Assembly (NCBI RefSeq): GCF_021354595.1
Contig: NZ_JADWYJ010000007.1
Coordinates: forward strand, 124,001-188,000
Direction of reading: 5' to 3'
Length of the DNA stretch: 64,000 nt
DNA from: Maribellus sp. CM-23
GTDB lineage: Bacteria > Bacteroidota > Bacteroidia > Bacteroidales > Prolixibacteraceae
Of the stretch, positions 15,915-25,157 are shown in pieces. The notes beneath the pieces are model-generated. The model searched no databases and was not told where the DNA came from. It worked only from the letters and a program-made list of their open reading frames with translations. Both the position numbers and the translations under genes were made by a program. Each line of letters begins with the position of its first letter. The stretch's first letter is position 1.

Positions 15915-17393
15915 TTATTTAAGGCTCCATTCCACCCCGTCCTTGGTGTCTTTCAGCTCAATACCGATGGCACTCAAATCGTCGCGGATTTTATCGGCAG
16001 TAGCCCAGTCTTTATTGGCTTTTGCGTCCCTGCGAAGATTAATCAGCAGCTCCATCGCCCCGGCTAAAGCCTGGTTATCCCCTGAATCGGCGGTTTCTTC
16101 TTCCTTCAAACCAAGCACATCAAAAACAATGTTTTGATAGAAGGTTTTAAGCTCTTCAAGGTCACTTGCCGAAATCTTCTCGTTTCCGGCCTTTATTGAG
16201 TTGATCATTTTCACTCCGTCGAAGAGATGAGCAATCGCAATCGGACTGTTCAAATCGTCGCTCAAGGCAGCAAAACACTTTTCTTTGAGCGAAGCCACAT
16301 CCACGGTCGATTGATCAGAAGGACTTAGCTCGCCCAGCGTTTTTACCGACGCCATCAGTCGTTCCAAACCTTTCTCTGACGCCTGCAACGCTTCGTTGGA
16401 GAAATCGATGGTACTGCGGTAATGCGCCTGCAAAATAAAGAATCGAATCGTCATGGGTGAATACGCTTGCTGCAACATGGCGTGCTTACCAGAAAACAGC
16501 TCTTTTAGCGTAATGAAATTGCCCAGCGAACGCGCCATCTTTTGCCCGTTGATGGTAATCATGTTGTTGTGCATCCAGTACCTTACCGCTTCCCGGCCGT
16601 TACTGGCAACGTTTTGCGCAATCTCACATTCATGGTGCGGAAACGTTAAGTCCATGCCACCCCCGTGAATATCAAATTGTTCGCCGAGGTATTTGGTACT
16701 CATCACCGAACATTCGAGGTGCCAGCCCGGAAATCCTTCGCTCCATTTCGACGGCCAACGCATAATATGTTCCGGCGAAGCCTTTTTCCACAAAGCAAAA
16801 TCGAAAGAGTTTTTCTTTTCACTTTGTCCGTCCAGTTCGCGCGTATTGGTTTTTATATCGTCCAGGTTACGGCCCGACAAAATTCCGTATTTGTACTTCT
16901 GGTTGTATTTTTCCACGTCGAAATATACCGACCCTTTGGATTCGTAGGCAAAACCATTGTCGAGTATTTCCTGAACCATTTGCTGTTGTTCAATAATGTG
17001 GCCGCTCGCACGCGGTTCGATGCTCGGAGGTAACACGTTCAGGTTCTCCATATTGTGAACAAAAGAGTTCAGGTATTTCTGAACCACTTCCATTGGCTCC
17101 AATTGTTCGAGCCTTGCTTTTTTGCCGATTTTATCTTCGCCGCTTTCTTCTGCTTCGTTTTCCAGGTGGCCTACGTCCGTAATGTTGCGGACATAACGCA
17201 CTTTGTAACCTAAAAAAGTAAGGTACCGAAACAAAAGATCGAAAGTGATGTTCGGACGGGCATGCCCGAGGTGCGAATCGCTGTAAACGGTAGGACCGCA
17301 AACGTAAAGTCCCACTTTTCCTTCCACCAGCGGTTTAAATTCTTCCTTTTTCCGGCTTAAGGTATTGTAAATAAATAGTTGATTTTCCATCAT
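15915..17393 (-). CDS. cysS: Cysteinyl-tRNA synthetase
   Basis: 492 residues, class I synthetase that charges tRNA-Cys. YVCGPTVYSDSHLGHARP carries the zinc-ligand Cys and the HLGH signature (41-44). A second zinc-site block is PGWHLECSVMS and HHECEIAQ, and the KMSKS loop reads KMARSLGN near residue 285. Length is normal. Two adjacent ATG codons exist (17393 and 17390). A -7 box lies 25 bases upstream. Confidence 0.96.
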   Translation of the reverse strand: MMENQLFIYNTLSRKKEEFKPLVEGKVGLYVCGPTVYSDSHLGHARPNITFDLLFRYLTFLGYKVRYVRNITDVGHLENEAEESGEDKIGKKARLEQLEPMEVVQKYLNSFVHNMENLNVLPPSIEPRASGHIIEQQQMVQEILDNGFAYESKGSVYFDVEKYNQKYKYGILSGRNLDDIKTNTRELDGQSEKKNSFDFALWKKASPEHIMRWPSKWSEGFPGWHLECSVMSTKYLGEQFDIHGGGMDLTFPHHECEIAQNVASNGREAVRYWMHNNMITINGQKMARSLGNFITLKELFSGKHAMLQQAYSPMTIRFFILQAHYRSTIDFSNEALQASEKGLERLMASVKTLGELSPSDQSTVDVASLKEKCFAALSDDLNSPIAIAHLFDGVKMINSIKAGNEKISASDLEELKTFYQNIVFDVLGLKEEETADSGDNQALAGAMELLINLRRDAKANKDWATADKIRDDLSAIGIELKDTKDGVEWSLK

Positions 17394-17417
17394 ATCTTAT
17401 GAATCCCAATAATGGTG

Positions 17418-17425
17418 CAAAGGTA
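17418..17425 (-). promoter_or_regulatory. -7 promoter box for cysS
   Basis: On the minus strand this reads TACCTTTG, fitting TAnnTTTG, 25 bases before the cysS start. It also marks cysS as separate from lspA upstream. Confidence 0.55.
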
Positions 17426-17470
17426 AGATAAATAAGGGATTTCCGGCCTCGTTAAGTAATCAACAGCCTC

Positions 17471-18127
17471 CTATTCCTGAGTTGCCTGATCAACGGCTTT
17501 GCTTTCTTCTTCGTGCAGTTCTGCCTTGTTAAAATACTTGCGGTAAAACAACAAAATGGAAAAAATTCCCACTGTAATCGAAGAATCGGCTATGTTAAAC
17601 ACCGGACGGAAAAAGATAAAAGGATTTCCGCCCACACCCGGCACCCACTCCGGATAACGCCCTTCGATCAAAGGAAAGTAAAACATGTCAACAACCCTGC
17701 CGTGCAGAAAGCTTGAATAGCCACCTTCGGACGGAAACATGGTTGCCACCTGCCCCCAGCTGTTATTGAAAATGATTCCGTAAAACAAGCTGTCGATGAT
17801 ATTACCTATGGCTCCTGCAAAAATCAACGATATACAAGCAATGAATCCAAACGGAATCTCCTTGTTTTTGGCAAGTTTGAACAGATACCAGCCAATGGCA
17901 ATAACGGCGAGTATACGAAAAATACTCAAAGCCATTTTACCGTATTCGCCGGCAAATTCGAATCCAAAAGCCATTCCGTTGTTCTCCACAAAATGAAGAA
18001 TGAACCAGTCTTTAAAAACGACGATTTCATCACCGATCGCTAGGTTTGTTTTGATCCAGATCTTCAGAACCTGATCTACTACCAAAATCAGAAAAATTAT
18101 AAGCAGCGCTTTTTTCGTCCGCGACAT
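17471..18127 (-). CDS. lspA: Lipoprotein signal peptidase (SPase II)
   Basis: 218 residues with four membrane helices. Family motifs are DQVLKIWIK at the first helix, FVENNGMAFG, GNIIDSLFYG with the first catalytic Asp, and FNIADSSITVG with the second. It cleaves diacylglyceryl-modified prolipoproteins in the inner membrane. It is longer than the E. coli enzyme (164), mainly from an insertion between the two catalytic Asp motifs, as in other Bacteroidota as remembered, and a charged tail. It follows the DksA-like gene in an apparent ileS-dksA-lspA cluster. Confidence 0.95.
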   Translation of the reverse strand: MSRTKKALLIIFLILVVDQVLKIWIKTNLAIGDEIVVFKDWFILHFVENNGMAFGFEFAGEYGKMALSIFRILAVIAIGWYLFKLAKNKEIPFGFIACISLIFAGAIGNIIDSLFYGIIFNNSWGQVATMFPSEGGYSSFLHGRVVDMFYFPLIEGRYPEWVPGVGGNPFIFFRPVFNIADSSITVGIFSILLFYRKYFNKAELHEEESKAVDQATQE

Positions 18128-18212
18128 ATTCTGTTACATTAAAATAAAATGCTCTCCGATGTCAGTTCATGCTGTTTTCGAAGAGCAAATTAAAATCTTT
18201 GTTTCATTTTAC

Positions 18213-18590
18213 TCAGGCCTGTCCTTTTTTCGCGTCAATACTGAGCGTTGCATGGGGGACAGCCCGTAATCTTTCTTTTGATATCAATTTGCCCGTTTCG
18301 CGACAAATACCATATGTTTTGTTTTCGATACGAACCAAAGCAGCCTGCAAGTGTTGAATGAACTTTTGCTGACGTTGAGCCAGTTTTCCTGCTTCTTCTT
18401 TAGAAAGGGTTGCTGCTCCTTCTTCCAATACCTTAAACGTTGGCGAAGTGTCCGAGATATCATTCCCGTCGCCCTGAGTGATCGAATTCTTGTACATTTC
18501 GTAATCGGCCTGTGCTTTTTCAAGCTTCCTCAGGATAAGATCTTTGAATTCAACCAACTCGTCATCCGAATATCTGTTTTTAACTCCCAT
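18213..18590 (-). CDS. DksA/TraR-family protein with degenerate zinc finger
   Basis: 125 residues: an N-terminal coiled-coil (about 10-90) and a C-terminal finger-like segment YGICRETGKLISKERLRAVPHAT. Only one of the four usual finger cysteines remains (Cys96); the positions of the second Cys and of the C-terminal CxxC are Thr and His/Ala. Members bind RNA polymerase through the secondary channel and adjust transcription with ppGpp. The coiled-coil tip has DISDTSP rather than the usual DxxDxA, so activity may differ. It sits between ileS and lspA on the same strand. Confidence 0.85.
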   Translation of the reverse strand: MGVKNRYSDDELVEFKDLILRKLEKAQADYEMYKNSITQGDGNDISDTSPTFKVLEEGAATLSKEEAGKLAQRQQKFIQHLQAALVRIENKTYGICRETGKLISKERLRAVPHATLSIDAKKGQA

Positions 18591-18682
18591 AGCTCTTGGG
18601 TTTTAGTTCATTTCTGTTTTTCAAGAAGCTCCTAAAGTAATAAAAAAAACCTATCAAATCCGGCGCTTCTGTGCAATTATTT

Positions 18683-21600
18683 CTACAACCTTTCGATTTC
18701 GATTTTTGCCATTACGTCTTTGTCGATCTCCACTTCTTTTGCAAGTGCCTGATCTGCTTTATCCACCAATGTCAAAGAATCTGCAAGCGTTTGCGAACAG
18801 ATGTATTCGCGGTGGTTTTCCAGGGCTTCTTCAAAAGCCACATTTTTCTCGATCGAAAGTTTAATCCTGTCCGTCACTTCAAAGTTGCTTTCCTTGCGCA
18901 GGTTCTGAATTTTATTGATGAATTCGCGCGCAATTCCTTCCTGTCGCAACTCTTCTGTAACGTTAATATCCAAAGCAATGGTCATCTGCCCTTCGGTGGC
19001 TACTGTCCAGCCTGGAATATCTTCTGTCTGAATTTCCACATCTTCGAGTGCCAGCATCACTTTTTCTTCTCCCACCACCAGCTCGTATTCACCGTTGCTT
19101 TCGATCGTTGAAATGGTGGCCTGATCAAACTGATTTACTGCTGCTGCGATCTGTTTCATGATCTTGCCGTATTTCGGCCCAAGTGTTTTGAAATTCGGCT
19201 TGATCTTCTTTTTGATCACTCCCGCAGTATCCGTCAGGAATTCAACTTCCTTCACATTTACTTCTGCCAGAATGATGTTCGCAACTGCTTCGAACTGCTC
19301 TTTAAAGTGAGGATTCAATACCGGCACCATAATTTTGGCCAGCGGCTGACGTACTTTCAGTTTCTCTTTGCGTCGCAGTGCCAGGATCATTGATGAAGCA
19401 CGTTGTGCTATGTCCATTTTTTCTTCCAGATCCTTATCGATCAGTGTTGCGTCATACCCCGGAAAATCGAGCAAATGCACACTCTGATCAGCTTCTTTTC
19501 CAGTCACTTTGTTCAGGTCAGAGAAAAGCAGGTCGGCATAAAACGGTGCTATCGGCGCCATTAATTTGGCTACTGTTGTCAAACAAGTGTACAAGGTCTG
19601 GTAAGCCGAAATTTTATCCTGAGAATACTCTCCACCCCAGTAACGTTTGCGGCTCAAACGCACAAACCAGTTACTCAGGTTTTCGGTTACAAATTCAGAA
19701 ATAGCACGGCCTGCACGGGTTGGCTCGTAACTTTCGTAGCTTTCGCCCACTTCTTTTACCAGCGAGTTCAGCAGCGAAATAATCCAGCGGTCAATTTCCG
19801 GACGCTGAGCCACCGGAATTTCGTCTTCGGCATACTTAAAGCCGTCAACATTGGCATAAAGCGAGAAGAAACTATACGTATTATAAAGTGTTCCGAAGAA
19901 CTTACGTTTTACTTCTTCCACCCCGGCAATGTCGAATTTCAGGTTATCCCACGGTTGCGCATTGGTGATCATGTACCAGCGCAGCGGGTCAGAACCGTAA
20001 TTCTCGATGGTTTCAAACGGATCGACTGCATTGCCCAAGCGTTTCGACATTTTCATGCCGCTTTTGTCGAGTACCAGCCCGTTCGAAATAATATTTTTGA
20101 AAGCTACCGACTCGTCGATCATGGTAGCGATGGCATGCAAAGTAAAGAACCAGCCACGTGTTTGATCCACTCCCTCGGCAATAAAGTCGGCCGGGAACAC
20201 ACTTTTGAAGTTCTCTTTCCACTCAAAAGGATAGTGACGCTGCGCATACGGCATGGCGCCCGAATCAAACCAAACATCGATCAGATCCGACTCGCGGTAC
20301 ATTTTCTGTCCGCTTGGCGAAACCAGAATAATTGGGTCCACATGCGATTTGTGCAGGTCGATCTTTTCGTAGTTCTCCAGCGAGTTGTCACCCACTTCAA
20401 ATCCGTCAAAAGGATTTTCAGTCATGAAACCGGCTTCCACCGACTTCGTAATTTCGCTCATCAACTCTTTCACCGAACCGATACAGATTTCTTCTGAAGC
20501 ATCTTCGGTACGCCAGATCGGCAGCGGAGTTCCCCAAAAACGCGAACGGCTCAGGTTCCAGTCCACCAGGTTTTCGAGCCAGTTTCCAAAACGGCCTGTT
20601 CCTGTAGATGCCGGTTTCCAGTTGATGGTTTTGTTCAGCTCCACCATCTTGTCTTTCACCGCGGTTGATTTGATGAACCATGAATCCAACGGATAATACA
20701 ACACCGGTTTATCCGTACGCCAGCAGTGCGGGTAACTGTGCACATGCTTTTCTACTTTGAAAGCTTTGTTCTCCTGTTTCAGCATCACGGCAATGTCAAC
20801 ATCCACCGTCGAAGCATCTTCCTCCAGCTTATCGTCGTATTCGTTTTTCACCGGGCGACCGGCAAACTCGTGATAGCTTTCGGTATTGACATATTTTTCA
20901 ACAAACTCGGGATCGAGGTCGATGGTTGGGTAGAAACGTCCTTTGCGATCTACTAACGCCTGCTTTTTACCATCTGTATCAACCACGATCAGCGGAGAAA
21001 TTCCATGTTGTTTTGCCACGCGGTCGTCATCCGCACCAAACGTTGGCGCAATATGAACGATCCCGGTGCCGTCTTCAATGGTTACAAAATCGCCGGTAAT
21101 TACTTCGAAAGCTTTTCCTTCGGGTTTTACCCAATCGATCAGCTGTTCGTACTGAACACCTTTTAGTTGCTCGCCGGTATATTCAGCCAGCACTTTGTAA
21201 GGAATATTTTTATCGCCCGGGTTATAATCCTCCAATGCCAGCTCGGCATTTTTTGCAGGGAAATAAACCGGGAAAAGGTCTTTTGCAAGGATCAAAGTCA
21301 CCGGCACTCCGGTGTAAGGATTAAACGACCGAACCTTCACATAGCGGATATTTGGTCCCACACACAAGGCGGTGTTCGATGGCAAAGTCCACGGAGTGGT
21401 CGTCCATGCCAGGAAGTGCAGATCGGTATCCAGTCCTTCGAACAAAAATTCGGAACGCTCGTTGCGAACTGCTTTGAACTGCGCAATAGCAGTTGTATCT
21501 TTTACATCGCGGTAACAACCCGGCTGGTTCAGCTCGTGCGAACTCAAACCTGTTCCGGCTGCCGGCGAGTAGGGCTGAATGGTATAGCCCTTGTACAACA

Positions 21601-22117
21601 ATCCTTTTTGGTAGATCTGTTTCAGCAGCCACCAAACCGACTCAATGTAGCGGTTGTCGTAGGTGATGTACGGGTCGTCCATATTTACCCAATAGCCCAT
21701 TTTACGGGTAAGTTCTTCCCACTCGCGGGTGTATTTCATCACCTCTTTTTTACAGGCCTGGCTGTATTCTTCTACGGTAATTTTTTTGCCTATGTCGTCT
21801 TTGGTAATACCCAACGCTTTTTCAACGCTCAGTTCCACCGGAAGTCCGTGTGTATCCCAACCGGCTTTGCGGTGAACACGAAATCCCTGCATGGTTTTGT
21901 AACGACAGAAAATATCTTTGATCGCACGCGCCATTACGTGGTGAATGCCGGGCATTCCGTTCGCCGATGGCGGGCCTTCGTAAAATACAAAAGTAGGGTG
22001 CCCTTCACGCGTTGAAATACTCTTGTGAAAAGTATCATCATTTTCCCAACGCTCCAGCACATCTTTATTGATCTGCGATAAATCTAATTGTTTGTATTCC
22101 TGAAATTTATTACTCAT
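18683..22117 (-). CDS. ileS: Isoleucyl-tRNA synthetase, type 2-like with GIHH signature
   Basis: 1144 residues, much longer than E. coli IleRS (about 940) and like the eukaryote-type IleRS2 class. The N-terminus reads YEGPPSANGMPGIHH: the class I signature at 57-60 is GIHH, with first and third positions swapped relative to HxGH (bases 21938-21949). The editing (CP1) region contains the usual GTGIVHIAPTFG. The KMSKS loop is KMSKRLGN, followed by a long C-terminal extension. It charges tRNA-Ile. IleRS2 enzymes are known for low mupirocin sensitivity. It has its own promoter and leads to the DksA-like and lspA genes. Confidence 0.95.
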   Translation of the reverse strand: MSNKFQEYKQLDLSQINKDVLERWENDDTFHKSISTREGHPTFVFYEGPPSANGMPGIHHVMARAIKDIFCRYKTMQGFRVHRKAGWDTHGLPVELSVEKALGITKDDIGKKITVEEYSQACKKEVMKYTREWEELTRKMGYWVNMDDPYITYDNRYIESVWWLLKQIYQKGLLYKGYTIQPYSPAAGTGLSSHELNQPGCYRDVKDTTAIAQFKAVRNERSEFLFEGLDTDLHFLAWTTTPWTLPSNTALCVGPNIRYVKVRSFNPYTGVPVTLILAKDLFPVYFPAKNAELALEDYNPGDKNIPYKVLAEYTGEQLKGVQYEQLIDWVKPEGKAFEVITGDFVTIEDGTGIVHIAPTFGADDDRVAKQHGISPLIVVDTDGKKQALVDRKGRFYPTIDLDPEFVEKYVNTESYHEFAGRPVKNEYDDKLEEDASTVDVDIAVMLKQENKAFKVEKHVHSYPHCWRTDKPVLYYPLDSWFIKSTAVKDKMVELNKTINWKPASTGTGRFGNWLENLVDWNLSRSRFWGTPLPIWRTEDASEEICIGSVKELMSEITKSVEAGFMTENPFDGFEVGDNSLENYEKIDLHKSHVDPIILVSPSGQKMYRESDLIDVWFDSGAMPYAQRHYPFEWKENFKSVFPADFIAEGVDQTRGWFFTLHAIATMIDESVAFKNIISNGLVLDKSGMKMSKRLGNAVDPFETIENYGSDPLRWYMITNAQPWDNLKFDIAGVEEVKRKFFGTLYNTYSFFSLYANVDGFKYAEDEIPVAQRPEIDRWIISLLNSLVKEVGESYESYEPTRAGRAISEFVTENLSNWFVRLSRKRYWGGEYSQDKISAYQTLYTCLTTVAKLMAPIAPFYADLLFSDLNKVTGKEADQSVHLLDFPGYDATLIDKDLEEKMDIAQRASSMILALRRKEKLKVRQPLAKIMVPVLNPHFKEQFEAVANIILAEVNVKEVEFLTDTAGVIKKKIKPNFKTLGPKYGKIMKQIAAAVNQFDQATISTIESNGEYELVVGEEKVMLALEDVEIQTEDIPGWTVATEGQMTIALDINVTEELRQEGIAREFINKIQNLRKESNFEVTDRIKLSIEKNVAFEEALENHREYICSQTLADSLTLVDKADQALAKEVEIDKDVMAKIEIERL

Positions 22118-22155
22118 AAGAAACTCTTCCTAATCTGCTGATTTTAAAAAATATG

Positions 22156-22190
22156 CAAATATAGAAATTTTTTTAGGGGCTGAACTCAAA
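22156..22190 (-). promoter_or_regulatory. Promoter of ileS
   Basis: On the minus strand TATATTTG (22156-22163) fits the -7 box, and a TTTG (22187-22190) lies 23 bases further upstream as a possible -33 box, at the long end of the usual spacing. Confidence 0.5.
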
Positions 22191-22266
22191 AATGAGCTTA
22201 TTGGCAGAATGTTACCTAATCCTTTTTCAATGAGCCGGCAAATCTTATCAAGCAGATAAAAACAAA

Positions 22267-22290
22267 AAGGCCCGGAAACCACCGAGCCTT
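22267..22290 (-). terminator. Terminator of the aldose epimerase gene
   Basis: AAGGCCCGG (22267-22275) pairs with CCGAGCCTT (22282-22290), with one G-T wobble. On the minus strand it is followed by a T-rich run. Confidence 0.75.
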
Positions 22291-22313
22291 TGCAATATCT
22301 TTGAAACAAGGTA

Positions 22314-23435
22314 TTATTCCACACCAAATTTATAGACGCAAATTGAGTAGTATTCGTTTCCCGGTTCCAAAATAGTCGACGGGAATTCGGGTTTATTCGG
22401 ACTGTCAGGAAAGTGCTGCGTTTCCATACAGAAAGCACCTCTGAATGCATACGGAACACCTTCTTTTCCAACCGCCTTTCCATCCAGGAAATTACCGCCG
22501 TAGAACTGCATACCGGGTTCGTTGGTATACACTTCCATGGTACGTCCGGTTTGTGACTCCACTACTTTTGCGGCAAAGGTAAGACCGTTGCCCGCCTGGT
22601 TCAATACCCAGTTGTGGTCGTAACCGTTACCCAGTTTCAACTGCTCGAAATCATCGTTTATACGGGAGCCGATAGCCGTCGGAGTTCTGAAATCCATGGG
22701 AGTTCCTTCCACAGGAGCAATTTCGCCGGTTGGGATCAGTCCTGCATCCACCGGAGTGTAAGCATCGGCGTTGATCTGCACCACGTGCTCGTTTACATCG
22801 CCTTGCCCGGCACCTTTCAGGTTAAAAAACGAATGGTGGGTCAGGTTCACCGGAGTAGATTTATCGGTAGTTGCCCAATATTCTATTTTCAGTTCGTTGG
22901 CATCGGTCAGTTTATACTGAACTTTCACATCCAGGTTTCCGGGATAACCTTCTTCCCCGTCCGGAGAATGATACATAAGTACCAGCGTTTGATCATCGGG
23001 CTGCTCTGCATCCCAAACTACATTGTTGTACCCCACAATACCTCCGTGCAAAGCGTTTTCGCCATTATTCCTAGCCAATGTATAAACGGTGTCGTTCAAG
23101 GCGAACTGCCCGTTGGCAATCCGGTTTCCGTAACGGCCGATCAACGAACCAAAGTATTTCTCGCTCGTTTTCAAATATTCATCTATCGTATTAAAGCCCA
23201 GCACAACATCGCCAAAGTTCCCTTGTTTGTCGGCTGTCCACAACGAAACAACTTTTCCGCCAAAATTGGTGATCTGTGTTACCATTCCCTCGCTGTTCTT
23301 CAGGGTATAAAGATTGACCGGCTTTTCCTCTACTTCTTTCTGAAAATTGGCCGCAGGTATCAGTTCGGGCATTTTCTTTTCAGGAGCACATGCGAACAAA
23401 AGCACCAGCAACAGAGCTACAATCGAATTTTTCAT
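22314..23435 (-). CDS. galM: Aldose 1-epimerase (mutarotase), predicted lipoprotein
   Basis: 373 residues. The N-terminus is a lipoprotein signal (LLLVLLFACAPE, Cys about 16), so it acts outside the cytoplasm. GalM motifs follow: GRYGNRIANG, ENALHGG, LTHHSFFNL with the catalytic His near 203, GYDHNWVL, and the C-terminal LEPGNEY with the catalytic Glu. It interconverts alpha and beta anomers of glucose or galactose. It is a single gene between terminators. The exported location suggests mutarotation of sugars freed by surface glycosidases. Confidence 0.92.
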   Translation of the reverse strand: MKNSIVALLLVLLFACAPEKKMPELIPAANFQKEVEEKPVNLYTLKNSEGMVTQITNFGGKVVSLWTADKQGNFGDVVLGFNTIDEYLKTSEKYFGSLIGRYGNRIANGQFALNDTVYTLARNNGENALHGGIVGYNNVVWDAEQPDDQTLVLMYHSPDGEEGYPGNLDVKVQYKLTDANELKIEYWATTDKSTPVNLTHHSFFNLKGAGQGDVNEHVVQINADAYTPVDAGLIPTGEIAPVEGTPMDFRTPTAIGSRINDDFEQLKLGNGYDHNWVLNQAGNGLTFAAKVVESQTGRTMEVYTNEPGMQFYGGNFLDGKAVGKEGVPYAFRGAFCMETQHFPDSPNKPEFPSTILEPGNEYYSICVYKFGVE

Positions 23436-23533
23436 AGTAGTTTTTTAAATTATTTTGAACTGTAAATGTAATGCGAATACAACGCTATACCCTATTTGAT
23501 ACGCCTAAAATTAATCAGGATAAATTATACAAC

Positions 23534-23563
23534 AAAACCGCCTGCAAATTAACAGGCGGTTTT
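23534..23563 (-). terminator. Terminator of the NfeD/SPFH operon
   Basis: AAAACCGCCTG (23534-23544) pairs perfectly with CAGGCGGTTTT (23553-23563). The minus strand continues T-rich; it lies 42 bases behind the SPFH stop. Confidence 0.85.
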
Positions 23564-23604
23564 CCGGTTGCGAACCAACAAGGCAATCACTGCTGACACC
23601 TTGT

Positions 23605-24585
23605 TTATGAACCTTTCAACAAATCCTTGATTCCTCCGATGGAAGAAAGGATTCCACTGGCTTCATAGGGCAGGTAAACTGTTTTATTGTCTTGTCCGCT
23701 TACCATTTCTTTAAATGTTTCCAGGTATTTCATCGCCACCAGGTAGTTGATCGGGTCACCGTTTTTCGAAATAGCTTCGGTTACTTTCAGGATGGCTTCG
23801 GCTTCACCTTCGGCACGCCTAACACGGGCCATGGCGTCTCCTTCGGCCTTCAGAATTTCAGCCTGCTTTTCCCCTTCCGCTTTATTGATTTGCGATTCTT
23901 TAAAACCTTCGGCTTCGAGGATCATCGATTTTTTGGAACCTTCGGCTTCCAGAATTTTCGCGCGGCGGTCGCGTTCGGCGCGCATCTGTTTTTCCATCGC
24001 ATCGCGAATATCGCGTGGAGGGTTGATGTCCTGCAATTCAACACGGTTAACTTTTACTCCCCATTTGTTGGTAGCATCGTCGAGAATGATACGCAATTTC
24101 GAGTTGATTGTGTCGCGGGAAGTCAGGGTCTCATCAAGGTCAAGCTCGCCAATAACATTTCTAAGCGTAGTTTGTGTAAGTTTTTCAATGGCATCAGGCA
24201 GGTTCTCGATTTCGTACAAAGCCTTTATCGGGTCCATGATCTGAAAGTACAAAAGTGCATTGATCTCTGTTCCCACATTGTCTTTGGTAATCACGTTCTG
24301 TTTCGGAAAATCATACACGGTTTCGCGCAGGTCAATCCGGTCTTTGGTTTTGAAACTTACGATCTTGCGCCCGTCGAAATCTTCGCGTACATAACGCCAG
24401 ATAATTTTTCGCGGCTGATCGATGATCGGAATAATGATGTTAATTCCGGAAGTAAGCGTACGGTGGTATTTTCCCAGCCGTTCAATGATCATGGTTTGCG
24501 ATTGTTGAACAATGCGAATACCGGCTGCAGCAAATACGATAACAAAAATGGCCAGTAAAATAAGAATCAAGGTTGTTGCATTCAT
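23605..24585 (-). CDS. SPFH/Band 7 membrane protein (QmcA/stomatin-like)
   Basis: 326 residues. There is an N-terminal membrane anchor (about 3-25), an SPFH domain (VQQSQTMIIERLGKYHRTLTSGINIIIP, to about 195), then a charged Ala/Glu-rich coiled-coil (about 195-280) with repeated AEG units (LEAEGSKKS, LEAEGFKES, NKAEGEKQ, LKAEGDAM). Members form large ring oligomers that organise membrane domains, often paired with NfeD. Here NfeD starts 11 bases upstream on the same strand, the standard nfeD-stomatin arrangement. Confidence 0.92.
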   Translation of the reverse strand: MNATTLILILLAIFVIVFAAAGIRIVQQSQTMIIERLGKYHRTLTSGINIIIPIIDQPRKIIWRYVREDFDGRKIVSFKTKDRIDLRETVYDFPKQNVITKDNVGTEINALLYFQIMDPIKALYEIENLPDAIEKLTQTTLRNVIGELDLDETLTSRDTINSKLRIILDDATNKWGVKVNRVELQDINPPRDIRDAMEKQMRAERDRRAKILEAEGSKKSMILEAEGFKESQINKAEGEKQAEILKAEGDAMARVRRAEGEAEAILKVTEAISKNGDPINYLVAMKYLETFKEMVSGQDNKTVYLPYEASGILSSIGGIKDLLKGS

Positions 24586-24596
24586 CGTAATAGATT

Positions 24597-25040
24597 TTAA
24601 TTGATTTTTTTAACGGTAACTACAATACTGTTTAACTGAACAATTTCAACGGTGGTTCCTGCGGGAATCACATCATTGTCGAGAGAGCGGGCCTTCCAGT
24701 CGTCGCCGTCAAGCGACACACGGCCCCGGTTGTTTTCATTGCTAATTTCTTCGGAAACGGTTGCCAACCTTCCGATCATGGCATCAACATTGGTTTTTGT
24801 ATCGTCCGATCGTTTGTAAGCGATTTTTCGCATCAGCGGGCGTATCAGAAAAAAGCTGAGTAATGTACCCGCCGAGAAGCACACAATCTGCCACTCGAGC
24901 GAAACATCCATACCCGCAACCAGCGAACCGATCAATGCCCCGATACCGAAATTGAAAAGTACAAATGAAGGAACGAAAATCTCCATTATAAAGAACAACA
25001 GAGCGGCCAGTAACCAAATATGCCAAAGTTCAAATTCCAT
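24597..25040 (-). CDS. NfeD-like protein, short form
   Basis: 147 residues: three or four membrane segments (about 5-75), then a soluble OB-fold (about 88-147; GRLATVSEEI, GRVSLDGDDW, VEIVQLNSIVV). It lacks the N-terminal ClpP-like protease domain of long NfeD proteins. NfeD OB domains bind the partner SPFH protein. It is coupled to the SPFH gene and similar in its first 150 residues to the NfeD-LytTR protein just upstream, suggesting tandem duplication. Confidence 0.9.
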   Translation of the reverse strand: MEFELWHIWLLAALLFFIMEIFVPSFVLFNFGIGALIGSLVAGMDVSLEWQIVCFSAGTLLSFFLIRPLMRKIAYKRSDDTKTNVDAMIGRLATVSEEISNENNRGRVSLDGDDWKARSLDNDVIPAGTTVEIVQLNSIVVTVKKIN

Positions 25041-25065
25041 AATTTTTAAATTTTAACGGATGAAC

Positions 25066-25073
25066 CAAAGTTA
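25066..25073 (-). promoter_or_regulatory. -7 box inside the operon, before nfeD
   Basis: The minus strand reads TAACTTTG, fitting TAnnTTTG, in the 117-base gap between the NfeD-LytTR gene and nfeD. It would let nfeD-SPFH be transcribed without the upstream genes. Confidence 0.45.
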
Positions 25074-25157
25074 GCACCGGCAGCATCTTTTCTGTAATTT
25101 TCAAGGGCTTCTCTTTCTGAAGTGTCATAAAAAAGGGGATGAAACATTTCATCGGGT

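Noticed and set aside
22130..22483. Open frame of 117 residues at the 3' end of galM
   Set aside because: It overlaps galM in another frame and crosses the galM terminator; no family features.
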